A stretch of 64,000 bases of DNA. Origin: Selaginella moellendorffii. Lineage: Eukaryota > Streptophyta > Lycopodiopsida > Selaginellales > Selaginellaceae. The DNA lies in NCBI RefSeq assembly GCF_000143415.4, contig NW_003314262.1, positions 3,358,405-3,422,404 on the forward strand. The letters run 5' to 3'. The notes under the pieces were generated by a model that saw only the letters and a list, made by a program, of their open reading frames with translations, was not told where the DNA came from and searched no databases. The position numbers and the translations under genes are program-made. Positions 11,061 to 21,479 of the stretch are shown in pieces; positions within the stretch are counted from its first letter, which is position 1, and the number at the start of each line of letters is the position of its first letter.

Positions 11061-11329
11061 GATGATGACGATCATGGACGCGCTCGCCAGTGATCCCTCG
11101 TATTGCCCGTGCAACCTCGCGGGGACTGGCGAGGTGATCGCGTCTTGCGGCCTGGAATCCAGCACCGCGATTGGGAACTCCCTCCACGCCAAGAGCGGCC
11201 GGATCGAGCATGCACTGGAGATCTTCCACGGGATGATCCATAGGGATGTGAGCTCCTGGGGCAGCATAGCGGCAATGCCGCTGGCGTTCTAGTGATGCTC
11301 CGCGAGATGGATATGCAAGCATTGATCGC
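11061..11329 (+). repeat. Inverted duplicate of PPR sequence beside the assembly gap
   Basis: On the plus strand this block codes PPR sequence (ALEIFHGMIHRDV and IASCGLESSTAIGNSL), whereas the surrounding PPR copy is on the minus strand. It is the reverse complement of about 11430-11650, shares variants found only in that copy (for example YCPCNLAGTG), and differs from it by a few percent. Near 11310 it jumps again to sequence matching 45421 in the other orientation. It could be a real inverted duplication or a haplotype misassembly at the gap. Confidence 0.7.
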
Positions 11330-11429
11330 NNNNNNNNNNNNNNNNNNNNNNNNNNNNNNNNNNNNNNNNNNNNNNNNNNNNNNNNNNNNNNNNNNNNNNN
11401 NNNNNNNNNNNNNNNNNNNNNNNNNNNNN
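11330..11429. other. Assembly gap of 100 N
   Basis: Exactly 100 N, which usually marks a scaffold gap of unknown size. The true sequence should include the part matching about 45250-45520 of the intact PPR gene, which is missing on both sides. Confidence 0.99.
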
Positions 11430-11968
11430 TGGCAAGCGCTGTGATGATGCTGCCCCAGGAGCTCACGTCCCTATGGATCATCCCGTGGAAGATCTCCAGT
11501 ATCCGGCCGGAGATTGATGAGCGAGTTCCCAATCGCGGTGCTGGATTCCAGGCCGCAAGACGCGATCGCCTCACCGGTCCCCGCGAGGTTGCACGGGCAA
11601 TACGAGGAATCACTGGCGAGTGCGTCCATGATCGTCATCATCGAGACGCAGTCCTGCCGCAAGCCCTCGAGATTCATCCGGTGGAAGAGCGCCACGGCCA
11701 AATCGACGCGGCTGTGCTCCCAGCACGAAGAAATCATCGCTGTCCAGGCCACCACATTGGAATCCAGCGAGCTCTCACGGAAGAAGATCGCCATGGATTC
11801 GTGGAGGAGCCCCCACTTCCCATACATGGCGATCAATCCAGTTCGCAGGTAGGGATTGCACTCCAGCCCGGAGAGGAAGATCCACTCGTGAATCGGTGTC
11901 GCGGCGCTCCGGATGGATGGATCCGAGAGCCCTAGCGCGGCCAGGGACTCGAGCACGCTGGCGATCAC

Positions 11969-12102
11969 TGTTGTGTTTGACCATCGAATTGAATTTTTAT
12001 TCATGAGATTTTGGTCAATATACAACCAAAAACGACGCGTCTCCTGGCGTCCTAGCTGGCACTGGTGTCTGTCCGTACATTGTACGGTTTGCTACCGTAA
12101 CA
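11969..12102 (-). repeat. 3' LTR of the copia element
   Basis: 134 bp, TG...CA ends, appears identical to the other LTR. The adjacent internal sequence read on the minus strand is GAGTGGGAG, a short polypurine tract, as expected next to a 3' LTR. Confidence 0.95.
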
Positions 12103-14480
12103 CTCCCACTCGGGCAGACGCCAAGTGCAGCCCGAAACTGAGAAAATTTCGGCTGGGAGAGTGCCTTGGTCAGAACGTCAGCAGGCATGTCCTGAGTAGA
12201 ACAATACACAAGCTCGACGATTCCATCTTCATATTGGTCTCGAAGAAAATGGTGTACTGTGTCCATGTGCTTTGTTCTTGAATTGATCTTGCGATTCTTG
12301 CTTAAGGCAATGCAGCCCTGATTGTCGCAATAGATCGCTGTTGAACCTGGAAGAGAGTGTTCCATGTCCGTTAGAAGACGACGAAGCCAGATGGCCTCCT
12401 TGCAAGCAGCGCTAGCAGCCATATACTCAGCTTCGCAGCTAGAGCAGGCCACAACACTTTGTTTCTTGCTGCTCCAAGAAAGAGCTGCTTGTTGCAAGCT
12501 AAAAAAATAGCCTGTGTGCGATCTTCGTGAATCTGGGCAGCCAGCCCAGTCCGAATCACAGTAGCCTTGTAAGCGTGTGACTTTTGACGTGTAAAGTAAG
12601 CCAAAAGAAGTGGTAGCTCGTAAGTACCGAAAAATTCTTTTTACTGCTTGCCAATGTGCAGGGCCTGGATTGTCGAGAAACCTGCTTACCATGCTCACTG
12701 AGAAGGCAATGTCTGGTCGTGTGCACACCACCAGGTACATCAAGCTTCCCACGGCACTTCGGTAAGGAACGTTCGCCATTTTCCTCCTATCCGAGTCTGT
12801 AGAAGGAGATGTATCCTTTGAAAGTCTTAAGCTAGCAACCATTGGCGTGGGTGCAGGTGCACAAGAGTCCATGCCAAATCGTTGCAGGACATCTTCCACA
12901 TACTTAGTTTGATGCAAAAAGAGGGAGCCATCTTTTCTGCGATCAATCTGGATGCCAAGGCAGTAGCGAGCTTCACCAAGGTCCATCTCAAAATGAGATG
13001 AGAAAGCCACCTTGATTTTAGCTAGGAAAGCAAGGCTGTTGCAAATGAGTAGAGTGTCATCTACATACACAGCGATGTAAATCACTTCATCTCCCACTCG
13101 TTTAAAGTAGAGATTCGGATCGTTCTTGCTCCTGGAAAAGTGAGATTTCACAAGAAAATCATCAAGCTTTTTGTACCATTGGCGAGAGGCTTGCTTCAAG
13201 CCATAAATCGCCTTGTGGAGCTTCCAAACGTGGCTCTCTTGTCCTGGGACCTTGTAGCCTTCCGGCTGCTCCATATAGATGTCCTCATCAAGCTCTCCAT
13301 TCAGGAAAGCCGTCTTGACATCCATCTGGTGTACGTGCCAATTGTGCGCAGCTGCTAAAGCGAGCAAGGTGCGAATGGTAGTCAGCTTGACCACCGGGGC
13401 AAACGTCTCAGTGTAATCCACACCAGCCACTTGAGAGTAGCCTTTTGCCACCAAGCGAGCCTTGTAGCGAGAAATGGTGTGGTCTGGGTTGAGCTTGATA
13501 CTAGGAATCCACATGGATTTCACTAGTTTACGCCCGGCCGGAGCTCTTTCCACCAAGGAGAAGGTGTTGTTCTTGAGAAAGGAGTTATACTCCTCATCAA
13601 AGGCTGCAACCCATTTGTCTCTGTTAGGAGAGGCAAGAGCATCGACGTAGCTGCGAGGAACTTCCAGAATGTCCACGCCAGCAAGCAATGTCTCAACCAA
13701 GCCTTCAGGAATGTCTTGAACGACCGAGAGCATTGTCTCGATCAACCGCTGCGGAGGAACACCTAAATACCGGCGGGGAGGCTGATCCGGAGGTACTGCA
13801 GGTTGCTCCGGAGGGCCTCGAGGAGAATCTGGTGCGCGCTGGGCAGCCGCGGGTGGTTCTCCATCGAAATATAGGTCATCCCTGAGTGGCTGTTGAGGCC
13901 GAACAGGGGATAGGGCACCCCTGTTTGGAGAATTTGGCAAAACCGGAACGCGTAGATCTCCCACCTGGAGATCTGGCGCTCTGGAAGCTCCCACTTGCAG
14001 CGGCAAGATAGGAGAGACTACCACCGGTTCCAAGGTTGAAGAAGAGTCTTCAGTTGGAAGAATCGGGGCAGGAGGGAAGAGATCTCCCACTGGATGAGAA
14101 CGAATAGCATTCTCATTGAAGTGAACGTCGCGGGAGATAATCAGCTTCCTGGAGACTAGGTTGAAAATCCTTGCTCCAGGCTATAGCCAAGAAAGATGCC
14201 TCGCTCGCTGGTGGGCGTAAGCTTCTTTCTGATGGCCTTGGGGACGTGAGTGTAGGCCTCACATCCAAAGATACGCAAGTGATCGATGGCTGGCTTGCGG
14301 CCTGACCAGGCTTCTTCAGGTGTTTTTCCAAACCGCGGCTTTTGTAGGGAGCCGATTTTGTAGATAGCAGGCTCATAACTGCTTCAGCCCAAAACATAGC
14401 AGGAACGCGGTTGGCTTGTAGCATGCTATTTGCGGCATCTATCAAGCTCCGGTTCTTGCGTTCTGCAACTACTCCTCATC
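12015..14480 (-). pseudogene. copia pol remnant: integrase tail, RT and RNase H
   Basis: One frame at 14090-12015 (691 codons) carries a full copia-type reverse transcriptase: KSMWIPSIKLN, ARLVAKGYSQ, DYTETFAPVVK, the HQMDVKTAFLNG motif, IYGLKQASRQWY, and the catalytic YVDD in IAVYVDDTLL. The RNase H follows (CDSDWAG, SCEAEYMA, DNQGCIALSKN, KHMDT, PADVLTKAL). It runs on into the LTR, giving an unusual C-terminus. Upstream on the same strand at 14480-14113, in a different frame, lies the integrase C-terminal part (VVAERKNRSLIDAA, MLQANRVPAMFWAEA). Gag, protease and the integrase catalytic core are absent, so it cannot move by itself. Confidence 0.93.
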
Positions 14481-14567
14481 CCAATGCACCTAGTGATGCG
14501 TCTTGCTGTTGCTATTGCACGCCTACGCATCCTACACTGGTTTCTCCTTCTCGTCATCCAGGATCAT

Positions 14568-14585
14568 AGATCTGCTCCGATACCA
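14568..14585 (-). promoter_or_regulatory. Primer-binding site of the copia element
   Basis: On the minus strand, directly inside the 5' LTR, the sequence is ATGGTATCGGAGCAG. It matches the initiator-Met tRNA binding site TGGTATCAGAGC of plant copia elements with one mismatch. Confidence 0.85.
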
Positions 14586-14719
14586 TGTTGTGTTTGACCA
14601 TCGAATTGAATTTTTATTCATGAGATTTTGGTCAATATACAACCAAAAACGACGCGTCTCCTGGCGTCCTAGCTGGCACTGGTGTCTGTCCGTACATTGT
14701 ACGGTTTGCTACCGTAACA
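14586..14719 (-). repeat. 5' LTR of the copia element
   Basis: 134 bp, appears identical to the LTR at 11969-12102, followed on the plus side by the target duplication ATCAC. Confidence 0.95.
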
Positions 14720-15048
14720 ATCACGAGCCTGTCCACGCTAACGCCGGAGAGCTGCATCCTCCGGAAGAGATCCATCCCCTCGCGATGCAATCCCATCTCG
14801 GCGTGCGCCGCGATGATCAACGTCCATGTGAGAACATTGGGGTCGGGGATCTCGCTCGCATTTGCAGTAGAAGTGGACAAGTGCGCTGCCAATGACGTGA
14901 TTGCGATTCCACTCGCCACGATCCGGGCGTGGAGATCGCTCCCAGTGGCGAGATCTCTGGTGGAGGAGCACGCGCCCAGGATCGCGAGGAAGGTCACGAA
15001 CGTCGTCTGGCTTCACGCCCTCGAGATCCATCCGGCGGAAGAGATCCC

Positions 15049-15770
15049 ATATAATGGTACCTTGGTCGTCACTGTGGACACATGTTCCAGCTTCAGCTTT
15101 GTGTGTTCAGTTCCAACACACTAGTGGTGTCTGTTAGCGTTGACCAATATTTATGGTTCCAGTAGCGAAGACACAAAATGTCTTGTTTAAATGCCGCAAA
15201 ACTTTAGAGCTCCAATCCATTTTCGTACGTATATGATGGATTAAAATACGCCAAGCATACGTACAGGCGGAGAAATTAGGTTAAGAAAAAGTTAAAGTTT
15301 TATTTTGGGTGAGCAATTAAATATATTGCAACACTTTGTATATAGCAAGTTTTATTTTTATTTATTAATCCAATTGATCAAATAAAGTTTATAATTATAA
15401 ACATGTTTGTAATTTATAAACACAAGATTAATCTTATTGCATATCAACCATTAGATAATAAAATATTCTAAAATATTTAAGCATATTTTAAGTATATTCA
15501 CTGCCATTCAGTTTGCTTAAGCAAACCAAAAACCACTCTCACTTATAACATACTATGGCATGCAATTCCTAAAAGGCTGTTTCATTCACAATACGTGTCT
15601 GGCTGCTATTGGTCCACATGTAATGTGAGTGTGAAAAAAACACAGGCATAGAATATTTCATGAATATCCATCCTTATGCCATGGATGGGGCTTCATGCCC
15701 ATAGCAATGACCCATGCTATGTGCGGAATGGAGTCATTCATGCTATGTGTAGAAGGAGTCCACCAGGTAG
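15049..15770. other. AT-rich spacer, no gene seen
   Basis: Between the end of the duplicated block and the next open frame. It contains a dispersed repeat copy (listed separately) and otherwise nothing recognisable. Confidence 0.5.
15368..15530 (+). repeat. Dispersed repeat, copy A (inverted relative to 25225-25375)
   Basis: About 150 bp sharing AAGTTTATAA, ATTAATCT, a TATTCTA-rich core, AAGCATATT, TAAGTATATTCA and the palindrome GTTTGCTTAAGCAAAC with the reverse complement of 25225-25375. Similarity ends sharply at AACCAAAAA. It may be a MITE-like or subterminal transposon sequence. Confidence 0.55.
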
Positions 15771-16289
15771 CATGAAGAGTTCATCACCCTTCCGTCTAGA
15801 GTTGCCAAGCTGAATCTCACTAGTTCCTTATCCCACCCAAAGGCATTGGAATCGAGCTTGAGTCTCCAAGAGGCGGTGTTGCTACTCCTCGGCCTCAGCC
15901 TGGTATGTGTCCTCATCCTGGTGCTCTTCTCGCCGCTGCTGGTGACGTTCATGCTCTTCATGCTGGGGATCGTGGGGCTGGCCTGATCGAGGTGCCGGCT
16001 GGGGCGTCACAAGAGCCGGCGGAGGCGCTACAAGCACCACAGCGCTGGCGATGGATTCTTCTGGGGTGACGATCTGGTAACAAGCGGGAATGAAGGGCTG
16101 GAGAGTGAGAAGCAGCAAAGGGTGAACCGAGTATCTCGAGGACCTCAGGCCGCTGGAAGATCCATTCCTGGGAATCGACGACGCCTGGGCAGCTCCTCTC
16201 GATCCTTCCTCCTCTTGGGACAGATTGGACGACGACGGTTTCTTCCCGAACAATTGCGGCGCTCGCAGCGATGTGTCCAACCTGGGGGA
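15771..16289 (+). pseudogene. Unrecognised membrane-protein-like open frame with one internal stop
   Basis: One frame runs from 15771 to about 16289 with a single TGA at about 15981-15983. Before the stop it codes a very hydrophobic segment (EAVLLLLGLSLVCVLILV then LLVTFMLFMLGIVGLA), enough for one or two membrane helices. After the stop it continues with a basic stretch (RHKSRRRRYKHHSAGDG), an acidic part (WGDDLV, NEGLESEKQQ) and an Arg-rich tail. TGA could stand for Trp in an intact allele. No ATG is seen near the 5' end, so a first exon may be missing. The longest minus-strand frame (16280-15882) has no domain. Function unknown. Confidence 0.3.
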
Positions 16290-16648
16290 TGAAAACTCCG
16301 GGAGTCTAGAGGTTTGGCAGCAGCAGAGAATTGGCGGCAGATAGCTTAGTTCCTGGAGCTAGGCTCAACTTCCTGTTCCCAGAGAGCTCTAGCCAGCAAA
16401 CCATCTTGAGGTGCGCCACTTAAGTATCTGGCACCATGCTTTGAGGACCATTCCCAGTATTCTGCGGTGCTTCCCCAAGTCACAGCCAAAGATCTCGAAG
16501 AAAAGCTGTGGCAAACAGCCGGAGTAGCTTGATCTATCCATAAGCCCTGGAGAAAGCGGGAAAAAAATTATGAGCCAGAGAGGATCACCAAAAGAAAGTG
16601 CTTCTTACTAGGATTCTTGCTTAGATCAAATATTTTTCCAAGAGAAAG

Positions 16649-16930
16649 TGAAGAGGTGTGGATACTCCTCTTCACTGGAAATCTATTGTTAGTAAGAAAA
16701 CAAAAGAGAAAAGGGCCCGATCTCCAAGGGCTAAGAAGAAGGACGAGTGAAAGAATGCTATGTATTGATAAAAAAAATAATGAATGAAGATAGGGATTCA
16801 CAATTTGGATTCCCTCTTTTGAAAGGCTAGCAGTTCTACTGCCAGCATATACTATATGTTGTGCATGATCTCCGATGCAACCCTAGGTTCAAGGTTGGAG
16901 TTCCTTGAGCCTGGGTTTTTGGTTGATACA
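16649..16930 (-). repeat. 3' LTR of the gypsy-type element
   Basis: About 282 bp. It starts with an inverted repeat (TGAAGAGG...CCTCTTCA) absent from the other LTR. The adjacent internal sequence on the minus strand, AGGGGAGCAGAG (16931-16942), is a polypurine tract, which marks this as the 3' LTR. Confidence 0.9.
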
Positions 16931-18030
16931 CTCTGCTCCCCTGACAGAACTAGACACTGTCCTTGGTGTGAACATAGTCAGTCTCCATCACTTGTTGCTG
17001 CTCGGACATCCATGTCCATTGGGCATCTTGCTTTAGTCCATCGGTGAGTGGTTTGGCGATGTGAGCGTACTTGTGGATGAAGCGTCAGTGATATCCAACT
17101 TTGCCGAGGAAGCGTCGAAGTTCTTTCTAATTCTTCAGCGGTTCGAGTTTGGAGATGACGTCAACTTTGTCCTTATCGATGAGAATGCCATCTTTGCAGA
17201 CAACGTGGCTGAGAAGTACTCCAAATTTGATGAAGAAAGCGCATTTGTTGGGGTTGAGTACTATGTTGCTCTCCTCGCACTTGTCGAGGCATTTCTCAAG
17301 GCATTCAAGATGTCGATCTTCTGAGCTGAAAACGCTAAAGTCATCCATGAAGACTCTCATGAAATCAGTGAGGTAGTCTCAAAAAGTGTTGGTGACAAGT
17401 CTTTGGAAGGTGAATGGGGCATTGTAGAGTCTGAAAGGCATTTGTCGGTAAGTATAAGCTCCCCATGGACTGACGAATGCTGTCTTGTGCTGACCTTCTT
17501 CAGCAATATGAATTTGGTTGTAGCCGGAGAAACCGTCGAGGAAGAAGTACATCTCGTATCTGGCAACTGCATCAAGAACTTCATCAGTAAATGGTATTGG
17601 GAAGACATATTTTTCGGTGGCATCATTGAGCTGTTTATAGTTGACATAGATTTGAAGTTTGCCGTTTTTCTTGGGCACAACCACCAGTGGGAAAGCCAGA
17701 TTGGATTCTGAATTGGGTAGATGTACTCGACTTGGACAAGCTTGTTGAGTTCTTTCTTTACTTGTTCCATCAGATTCGGATTCATCCTGTAGGCTGCTTG
17801 TCTTCTCGGTTTGAGTCTGGAAGAAGGGTGATGGTGTGAAGGCTGAGTGTTGGTGAAACTCCCTTAAGGTCTCGGTAACTCCAAGTGAACAAGTGTTTCT
17901 TCTTTCGAAGAAGTTTGATGCCTTGGTCGGCCATTTAGACATTAAAAGGTGCTGGGTGGATTGGGCCGATGTTGAGTTGTTGAACAAGACTTTCTTCAAT
18001 AATATTGATGCTGGAGCCACTGTCAATTAT
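16931..18030 (-). pseudogene. Broken Ty3-type reverse transcriptase
   Basis: The frame 18026-17379 carries FPLVVVPKKNGKLQIYVNYK, then MYFFLDGFSGYNQI and HKTAFVSPWGAYTYRQMP, all typical Ty3/gypsy RT blocks. A frame change near 17370 separates it from the block at 17360-17127 with the catalytic FMDDFSVFSS (xxDD) and LNPNKCAFF. The connection-domain tail (RRFLGKVGYH, IAKPLTDGL) reaches about 16990. Nothing after it matches RNase H or integrase. The frame breaks and the missing domains make it non-functional. Confidence 0.9.
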
Positions 18031-18110
18031 GGCTCCGCAAACAAGGTGTTTGTCGAGTAGGTCGATTGTCAGAACATCATTGTCGCAATCGCCTGGTTGA
18101 ATCTCGGTTT
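17935..18110 (-). pseudogene. Retropepsin remnant of the gypsy-type element
   Basis: On the minus strand the translation reads LVCGAIIDSGSSINIIEESL, containing the aspartic-protease active-site triplet D-S-G followed by the usual S-x-N-I-I. It lies just upstream of the RT in element order. The frame continues only briefly, so the domain is incomplete. Confidence 0.8.
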
Positions 18111-21100
18111 GAAATGTGTCGACAGCTGTCCATGTCAGGTTGAGTTTGGGCGAGTCTGTCAGAGTGTTAGTCGGTGCAGATGTCAGATCAGTGAGTTGTT
18201 TGGTGAGGTAGGGTGCAATCTTCAGCAGTTGGCCGACGGTGATCTGAATATTTTGGTTGAGGATAGTCTCTGCTACTTCTTGGATTTCCTTGAAGTTTGC
18301 CAAATTGTGTTGTGGTGTCGGTGTCGATGTCGGACAATTTTTCTGTCAGTTTTCTGGTATTGAGTCTTGTCATTGTTGTCGAGCTGGTGATGGTTGAGCT
18401 TCATTGTCGGAGTCTAAAATCACTAACTCAGGTGGTTTGTAGAGTGAGTTGCTGTTGTATCTTGGCAGCTAACTTTTGCTTCTTTTTCCATTCCTGGAGT
18501 TTTGTCAGGCTCTCTGGGCCCTTCTCTTCACTATCTCCGGAATCTCTGTCCGGTTGTTGTTGTTTTTCTGCTCAAATTTGTGCTTGGGTTTGTACTGCCA
18601 TGACTTGAGGATCTGAGTCATCATTGTTAGCATAAGGTAGTTTATTGGTCTCGACCATCCTTGTTGTTGGTGGTCGGTGCTGGTTCTGATCTTGTTGTCG
18701 AGGAGGTGGCGGACCAAGTCTCGGCGGACTGCCTTGGTTTTGAAGTCGAGGTTGCCATGGTCGGTTGTTGTAGTTGCCTTGGTAGCCCTGGTCTTGATAA
18801 CCTTGGCCTTGGTATCTTCGGTTCTGGTATCTTGGGTATTGTTGGTATCCTTGGTTGTAGTTGTCTCAGTTTGCCAGGTAGTTCCGGTTCGGCAGGTATT
18901 GTCGATCGTTGTAGTTGTTGTAGTCATTGTTGTAATTGTTGTAGTTGTTGTAGCAAGGTTGATCATTCCATTGTCAACTCTGGTGTTGGAAGTTGTTTCT
19001 CGGCAGTCTCCAGTTTGTCAAAGGTGGTGCCTGGTAATTGTCAAAGTATTGATTTGGATATGGTTGTCAAAACTACTGTCAGGGATAGTTTGAGATTTGT
19101 CGAACTTCTGCAGAATTTTGAAATCTGCAAGTCTTGGCATCATGACCTTCTTTGGCACAGATCTGGCATTTGGAGATTTGGAGCTTGCGGTCAGTTGCTG
19201 GATGTCCTTCGTTCTTGCACTTAGTACACCAAATTCTAGATCGAAATTCTTTGATGTCGGCCTTGGCTTTTCCCTTGAGCTTGTTGATTGTTTTCCTAAG
19301 TTTCCAAAGTTTTGACTTGGCGCTCTCTCCGAGTTCATCGTCGGAGTCGTCGTCTAAACTACTGTCAGAATCTGAGTTGTCCGTATCATCAACTTGTGCT
19401 GTCATTCGTCGAGCTTGAACATGTTGAAGGGCTCTTGCTAGTTCGAGGTAAGTGGTGATGTTGATGTGTGTTGCTGCTTCTCGGAGGATCGTTAGAGGCC
19501 TTGCATGTACCATTGGTAAAGTAAAGTTTCAGTGGCACTGTTGCCACATTTACTGGCATGTCGAGTGAAGGTTTGAGTGTAGTCATCAATGGATTGACCG
19601 GACTTCTGCTTAAGTTTCTGGATCTTGTGTAGTTGTTGGCTTTGAGTGAGGGAAGACTTGAATTGGTCTACGAGCTTGAGTGTGAGGTCATCAAAACTTG
19701 TATTTTGAGGAAGCGTTTGAGCCCATTCGTTGGCTCTCTTTCAAAGGGTACATCGGAAGTAGTATGGGAGTTCGGTTGTCTGGCTGTTGATGTAGATTGC
19801 TTCTTGGAACTGTTCGACATGTTTCTCAACATCTTCCGATTTGAGACCATGAAATAGGGGATAGGAGATGTGTCTTCCAACGGTATGTTGGCAACGGTGG
19901 TAGTGACTGCCATTTGTTGCTGGTTGTAATGTCGGTATTGTCGAGGTTGTTTTGTTGGGTTCTCACTGTGGAGTCCAAAGGTGATTTGGAGCAAGGGGTT
20001 GTTGGGGTCGACGGCAAAGTCGGTGTAGGAGGAAGGTGGTGAATTGTTGTTATTGTTTAGTGGACTCTTCTCTGTTTTTTCTTTTGTGTTGGGACTGTTT
20101 TCAGGTGTGTCGTCGACATTGTCGTTGGTGTCGGGTTGCTTGCCAGTGTTGATTTCCAGAAGATGGTGCTTGAACTTTTTGTCGACGTACTTGTCGGAGT
20201 TATGTTGTGTTGGTTGTGGTTGTTCTTCTAAATTGTCCAAGTGTTCTTCAAACGTATAGTTGTGTGGTGATTGTGGTTGCTGTGGAAGATTGTTGTTGTC
20301 GACAATTGGTTTGTCGATCTCGTTGTTGTTGGATGATTGTAGCTGTTCGGCAGCTTGGTGTGAGTTGTTGACTTATTCGTCGAGTGCTTGACTATTGGAC
20401 GATTCAGGTTGTTCGTCTTTACTGCTGTTGACTGGGTATATCGGAGTTCGACTGTAGTGGGTGAAGTCAAGTTGTTGTCTTGTCGGCGTGTGAAGTCGAA
20501 AGCGTGTTTGAAAGGTCTTGCTAATAGTGGGCTTCGGTAGATGTTGGAAGCAAATGTGGGATATATTGGTGTTGTGAAGATTGGTCGATATGGCAAAAAT
20601 GGTGCTGGTCTGGTGAAGTCTGTGAAGCCGGGCGGGAAACTTGGTCGTTCGTCGTCATTGTAGATGGGGTTGGTGAATGTAACTTTGAAGTGGTTGTATG
20701 CTGCTTGAAAAATGTTTTGTTGCTCGGGCATAGTCTGTGTCGACTGCTCGAATGTTTGGTCAAGCTCAGGCACTTCAGTGGGTGCCGTCAAGGGTGTTGG
20801 TTCAGGCTCAGGCACTTTGGTGGGTGCTGTCAAGGGTGCTGCCAGTGGTGTGTTCAGTGGTGTTGTATAGTCATCGTATTCTTCACGGATGTCTGAGACT
20901 GGTTCGTCGGAGATAGCTTGTAGTAACAATTCATGGCAGATGTAATTCTCTCTCTTGGAGGGTTGGATAAGTTGATTCAACTTCTCTTGTCTTTCTTTCT
21001 CTTTGTTTCTAAATTCTTCAAATCTCTATCTAAACATCAAATAAGCTGTTGTCGGTCTTCTTCCGACTTGCTGGATGTTCTTCTTGGTTTTGGATGCATG

Positions 21101-21479
21101 CATTCTTCTACTTGTTGTCGGTGTCAGATTCGTGTCTGCAATCGGTCATGCAGTTCTGGCAGAACTTCAGGAAGACTGGTGGTGGGTAATTGTTGATAAA
21201 GTTATTGTGAGCTTGTTCTTTCTTTTTGGTGCAAATGTCGACAGTGGTGCATGTTGGGTTGGGTTGTGTTCAATCGAGTTATGTGGGGTCGAGTTTGCTG
21301 GTGCAGTATGCAGATTGGTCTTCCACTTGCTGGTGCCGAGATGGAGTTCGATGAAGAGTTTCGGATACTCAGGTTTGTCAGGAATGATTTCTTCGATAAT
21401 TTTGTCGAGTTGTTCGAGTCCGGATTGGGCGATGGCATGATTGGCAAGAGTTGTTGCAGCGAACGTGTTGATTTCGAAC
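18111..21479 (-). pseudogene. gag region with CCHC zinc knuckles
   Basis: Minus-strand frames of low-complexity Thr/Asn/Pro-rich sequence. At about 19240-19100 two knuckle-like units follow each other: CTKCKNEGHPATDR (last Cys lost) and a canonical CQICAKEGHDAKTC. Before them lie acidic and gag-like segments (DNSDSDSSLDDDSDDELGES). Frames change several times and long TTG/GTT-rich tracts (for example 18895-18960) are microsatellite-like. The gag continues on the far side of the hAT insertion at 24071-24600. Confidence 0.7.

Larger units (their letters stand above)
11969..14719 (-). mobile_element. Young Ty1/copia element, internally deleted
   Basis: A complete insertion with two LTRs of 134 bp that appear identical over their whole length (11969-12102 and 14586-14719). 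They start TGTTGTG and end GTAACA, and the element is flanked by a 5-bp target duplication ATCAC (11964-11968 and 14720-14724). At 2.75 kb it is far shorter than autonomous copia elements: gag, protease and most of integrase are gone, while the integrase tail, reverse transcriptase and RNase H remain. It has a primer-binding site by the 5' LTR and a purine tract by the 3' LTR. It lies inside the PPR pseudogene copy. The identical LTRs mean it inserted very recently. Confidence 0.95.
10612..15048 (-). pseudogene. Broken PPR gene copy, split by a copia element
   Basis: This matches the intact PPR gene at 44796-46754 and lies on the same strand relative to its neighbour. It lacks the 5' end (similarity stops at about 15048, equal to 46433). 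It is split by the copia insertion 11969-14719, contains the N gap, has frameshifts and small deletions (for example around 14845, where about 30 bp present at 46215-46250 are missing), and has an inverted duplicated block at 11061-11329. Recognisable pieces include the segments with FSWTVM-type and GSALVHFYCKCE-type PPR motifs. It is not functional. Confidence 0.9.

Noticed and set aside
15882-16280. 132-codon minus-strand frame as a gene
   Set aside because: Composition is low-complexity and it is the antisense of a better plus-strand frame with a membrane segment.
18890-18965. Gene with Val/Cys-rich protein on the plus strand (18661-19224)
   Set aside because: Antisense of the gag region and a TTG microsatellite; no domain.
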